NCBI GenBank assembly: GCA_015068135.1
Contig: SVLB01000030.1
Coordinates: forward strand, 1 to 34,518
Direction of reading: 5' to 3'
From: Oscillospiraceae bacterium
GTDB lineage: Bacteria > Bacillota > Clostridia > Oscillospirales > Oscillospiraceae
Length of the DNA stretch: 34,518 bases
The position numbers and the translations under genes were made by a program. Below, piece after piece: positions 32,264 to 34,518 of the stretch (positions within the stretch are counted from its first letter, which is position 1; the number at the start of each line of letters is the position of its first letter). Under the pieces are notes generated by a model that was not told where the DNA came from, ran no database searches, and saw nothing but the letters and a program-made list of their open reading frames with translations.

Positions 32264-33898
32264 TCACAGGATCGCTTTGATACGGGCAACGGTACGCTCG
32301 TAACCTAAAATCTGCATAACGGTATACAGATCCGGGGAGTTGGTCTTGCCGGTGACGGCCTGACGCAGGAAGGTGGAAACATCGGCAACTGTGCCGGGGA
32401 AGGCGGTGGGATCTGCCTTGTAGGCCTTCATATCCGTGGTAAAGCCGATCTCATTGGTGATGGCCTTGACCTTGTCGAACCATACACCGGAATCGTCCGC
32501 GGGATCGTACACTGCCAGGAACTTCTCCAGCACTGTCTTTACGGTCTCGTGGCTGAACTTCTCATCAAATACGGGTGTTTCCAGATATTCGTCATAAAAG
32601 AATCCCATATAGGGCTTGGCTTCCTTCCAGGTGGCAAGATCCTTTCTGGGCTTTTTGCCGCCTCTGCCAATGGCAAGGATGGAAACGGCGTAGTCTTTGT
32701 CAGATTCCAGCTTTTGGGCAAAGTCCGGATCGAATTCCTTAGCCCATTCCACAAGAAGGGTGTAGACCTTTTCGGCATCCATCTTGGCGATCTCGTTCTT
32801 GGAAACATCCGTCAGCTTTGCGTAGTCAAAGAGGTTGCCGGCGGGATTCAGCTTCTTGGGACTGAACTTGAAGTCCGTGGAGGGGGCGGTGGGATTGGCT
32901 CTGCGCCAATCCTCGTAGTTGGAGTTGAGCAGGGTCATGATATACTCATACACAGCCTCCACGGGGAAGCCCTCAGCCTTGTAGAAGGTCAGGGCCAGCT
33001 CCGGGTCTTTGCGCTTACTGAGCTTGCGCTTGGAGTTGCCGTCCATCTTCATGAGGGGTCCGATGTGGACATACTTGGGAAGCTTGAAGCCCAGGGCCTT
33101 GAACAGCTGAATGTGGAAGGGCAGGCTGGGCAGCCACTCGTCGCCACGGACCACATGGGTGGTGCGCATAAGATGGTCATCTACCGCATGGGCAAAGTGA
33201 TAGGTGGGAATGCCGTCGGACTTGAGCAGCACATGGTCCACATCGTTTTCGGTAATGGTCAGCTTGCCCTTGACCAGGTCATCATACTTAAACTGATTTT
33301 CAATAGAGCCGGTGGAGCGGAACCGCAGGACCCAGGGGTTGCCTGCGTCCAGCTGGGCCTGAATATCCTCCATGGAGCGGTCACGCCACATGGCATACTT
33401 TCCGTAATAGCCGGTGTTCTGCTTGTTGGCCTCCTGCTCCTGGCGCATATCCGCAAGCTCCTGCTCGGTGCAGAAGCAGGGGTAGGCAAGGCCGTCTTCC
33501 ACCATCTTTTTGGCATATACATGGTAAATGGCGGCTCTCTGACGCTGACGGTAAGGGCCGTAAAGACCGGAGTCACCCTCGTGGGTCGCACCCTCATCAA
33601 AAGCGATACCATAGTGCTTCAAAGTGTCAATGAGCACTTCCACAGCCCCGGGGACCTCCCGCTTGGCATCGGTGTCCTCCACACGCAAAAACAGCACGCC
33701 GCCGCTCTGATGGGCCATCCGCTCAGAGGTCAGACCCTGGACCAGATTGCCCAAATGGACAAAGCCGGTGGGGGAGGGGGCCATACGGGTAATAACGGCA
33801 CCTTCGGGATTCTCCCGCTGGGGGAATCTGGCTTCCAGGTCCTCGGGAGTTTCTGTTACATTGGGGAATAAAAGTTCTGCCAAAGCTTTATGATCCAT
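32264..33898 (-). CDS. gltX: Glutamyl-tRNA synthetase
   Basis: A 544-aa class I aminoacyl-tRNA synthetase charging tRNA-Glu (and tRNA-Gln in bacteria without GlnRS). The HIGH signature appears as MAPSPTGFVHLGNL and the KMSKS signature as KRKLSKRKDPE; PCFCTEQEL and the VVRGDEWLPSLPFHIQLFKALG block are also family hallmarks. The C-terminal anticodon-binding half is of the bacterial helical type and somewhat longer than in typical 480-aa enzymes. AGAGGT precedes the ATG. Transcription is from a TTGACT/TATAGT promoter divergent from trpS; no T-box leader is present. I cannot say from the window whether the enzyme is discriminating or not. Confidence 0.97.
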   Translation of the reverse strand: MDHKALAELLFPNVTETPEDLEARFPQRENPEGAVITRMAPSPTGFVHLGNLVQGLTSERMAHQSGGVLFLRVEDTDAKREVPGAVEVLIDTLKHYGIAFDEGATHEGDSGLYGPYRQRQRAAIYHVYAKKMVEDGLAYPCFCTEQELADMRQEQEANKQNTGYYGKYAMWRDRSMEDIQAQLDAGNPWVLRFRSTGSIENQFKYDDLVKGKLTITENDVDHVLLKSDGIPTYHFAHAVDDHLMRTTHVVRGDEWLPSLPFHIQLFKALGFKLPKYVHIGPLMKMDGNSKRKLSKRKDPELALTFYKAEGFPVEAVYEYIMTLLNSNYEDWRRANPTAPSTDFKFSPKKLNPAGNLFDYAKLTDVSKNEIAKMDAEKVYTLLVEWAKEFDPDFAQKLESDKDYAVSILAIGRGGKKPRKDLATWKEAKPYMGFFYDEYLETPVFDEKFSHETVKTVLEKFLAVYDPADDSGVWFDKVKAITNEIGFTTDMKAYKADPTAFPGTVADVSTFLRQAVTGKTNSPDLYTVMQILGYERTVARIKAIL

Positions 33899-33933
33899 AA
33901 GTATCTACCTCTACTTAAAAAATTTCCTTGTAT

Positions 33934-33963
33934 ACTATACCATAACCAGTATCCTAAAGTCAA
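33934..33963 (-). promoter_or_regulatory. Promoter of gltX
   Basis: On the minus strand TTGACT (33958-33963) and TATAGT (33934-33939) with an 18-base spacer; the leader is short (about 30 bases). Confidence 0.75.
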
Positions 33964-33970
33964 TTTATCA

Positions 33971-33999
33971 TTGCGTTTTTCTTTTTACTATGTTACAAT
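33971..33999 (+). promoter_or_regulatory. Promoter of trpS
   Basis: TTGCGT (33971-33976) and TACAAT (33994-33999) with a 17-base spacer. The leader before the trpS ATG is only about 30 bases, so no T-box controls trpS here. It is back to back with the gltX promoter. Confidence 0.7.
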
Positions 34000-34034
34000 G
34001 TTAAAAATTGTACTTTTTGAGAGAGGAAATCGTT

Positions 34035-34518
34035 ATGGAAGAAATAGTACAGAAAAAAAGAATGTTATCCGGCATCAAGCCCTCCGGTGATCTGACCCTG
34101 GGCAGCTACCTGGGTGCTGTGAAGAATTGGGCAGAGCGCGCGGATCAGTATGAATGCTTCTACTTTATGGCAGATCTGCATGCGATTACGGTCCGTCAGA
34201 ATCCTGCGGATCTGCGCCGCCGCACCCTGGAGCAGCTGGCTCAGTACATTGCCTGCGGCCTGGACCCGGAGAAGAATACCCTGTTTATTCAGAGCCATGT
34301 CCACCAGCACGCAGAGCTTGGCTGGATCTTAGACTGCTATTCCATGTTTGGTGAGCTCTCCCGGATGACCCAGTTTAAGGATAAGTCTGCTAAAAATGCC
34401 GACAATATCAATGCCGGACTTTTTACCTACCCCAGCCTGATGGCAGGCGATATTTTGCTGTATCAGCCCGACCTGGTTCCTGTAGGAGAGGATCAGAAGC
34501 AGCATGTGGAGCTTACCC
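34035..34518 (+). CDS. trpS: Tryptophanyl-tRNA synthetase, N-terminal part (cut by window edge)
   Basis: The first 161 codons of a class I aminoacyl-tRNA synthetase; the frame stays open to the window end, so the gene is partial. After a short basic N-terminus the signature [17 protein letters not shown] (the TrpRS equivalent of the HIGH region) appears, then [11 protein letters not shown], the [16 protein letters not shown] segment and the [25 protein letters not shown] stretch, all characteristic of bacterial TrpRS. AGAGG lies 8 bases before the ATG. The KMSKS loop and C-terminus lie outside. It is divergent from gltX. Confidence 0.96.
   Translation, partial: MEEIVQKKRMLSGIKPSGDLTLGSYLGAVKNWAERADQYECFYFMADLHAITVRQNPADLRRRTLEQLAQYIACGLDPEKNTLFIQSHVHQHAELGWILDCYSMFGELSRMTQFKDKSAKNADNINAGLFTYPSLMAGDILLYQPDLVPVGEDQKQHVELT

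Overview
This window looks like chromosomal DNA of a strictly anaerobic, low-temperature-adapted-to-host type Clostridia (Bacillota), most likely an Oscillospiraceae/Ruminococcaceae-like gut bacterium. The reasons are two T-box leaders, AGGAGGTGA-type ribosome binding sites with frequent TTG/GTG starts, an oxygen-sensitive class III ribonucleotide reductase, a Clostridia-type TOPRIM/DUF4093 protein, and a very large secreted protein with BspA-type leucine-rich repeats. The taxonomic call is an inference from gene content; no rRNA is present and there is no tRNA gene that I can see.

Layout. 1-435 is non-coding and holds two different arrays of tiny hairpins separated by fixed 8-nt linkers, plus a strong hairpin terminator. 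436-1326 carries a YcxB-like membrane protein and a MazG-like pyrophosphohydrolase. 1340-4259 is alaS with its own promoter and an alanine T-box leader (probable specifier GCU). 4316-11969 is a tightly packed, partly overlapping run: comEC, holA, a TOPRIM/DUF4093 RNase M5-like gene, an ABC-F ATPase, an Mrp/Nbp35-type Fe-S carrier ATPase and an unrecognised 355-aa protein, closed by a bidirectional terminator at 11971-12011.

12039-16058 on the minus strand is an anaerobic deoxynucleotide operon read nrdG-nrdD-trxB from a consensus-like promoter. NrdD carries a fused C-terminal glutaredoxin-like domain and thioredoxin reductase is the next gene, so the three genes together look like a self-contained, NADPH/thioredoxin-reductase-driven class III reductase. 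16095-16616 is a composite repeat: two tandem 222-bp units with terminal inverted repeats, bracketed by a 23-bp duplication of what was the transcription terminator of the upstream gene pair. That pair (minus strand, 16618-18769) is a MoxR AAA ATPase and a VWA protein, facing glnA (plus strand) across back-to-back promoters.

20330-23384 is a T-box-controlled ABC transporter of the TrpXYZ type (lipoprotein, permease, ATPase). By homology with the glyQS T-box fold I read the specifier as UUC (phenylalanine), not the UGG expected for a Trp transporter. 23511-25103 is an MBL/beta-CASP RNA-processing-type hydrolase. 25132-32217 encodes a 2361-aa secreted protein with a putative clan CD (caspase-like) cysteine peptidase domain followed by three super-repeats of LRR, Ig-like, CUB-like and Cys-pair modules; this is the most novel coding sequence in the window. 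It ends at a bidirectional terminator shared with gltX (minus strand), and gltX is divergent from trpS, which runs off the right edge.
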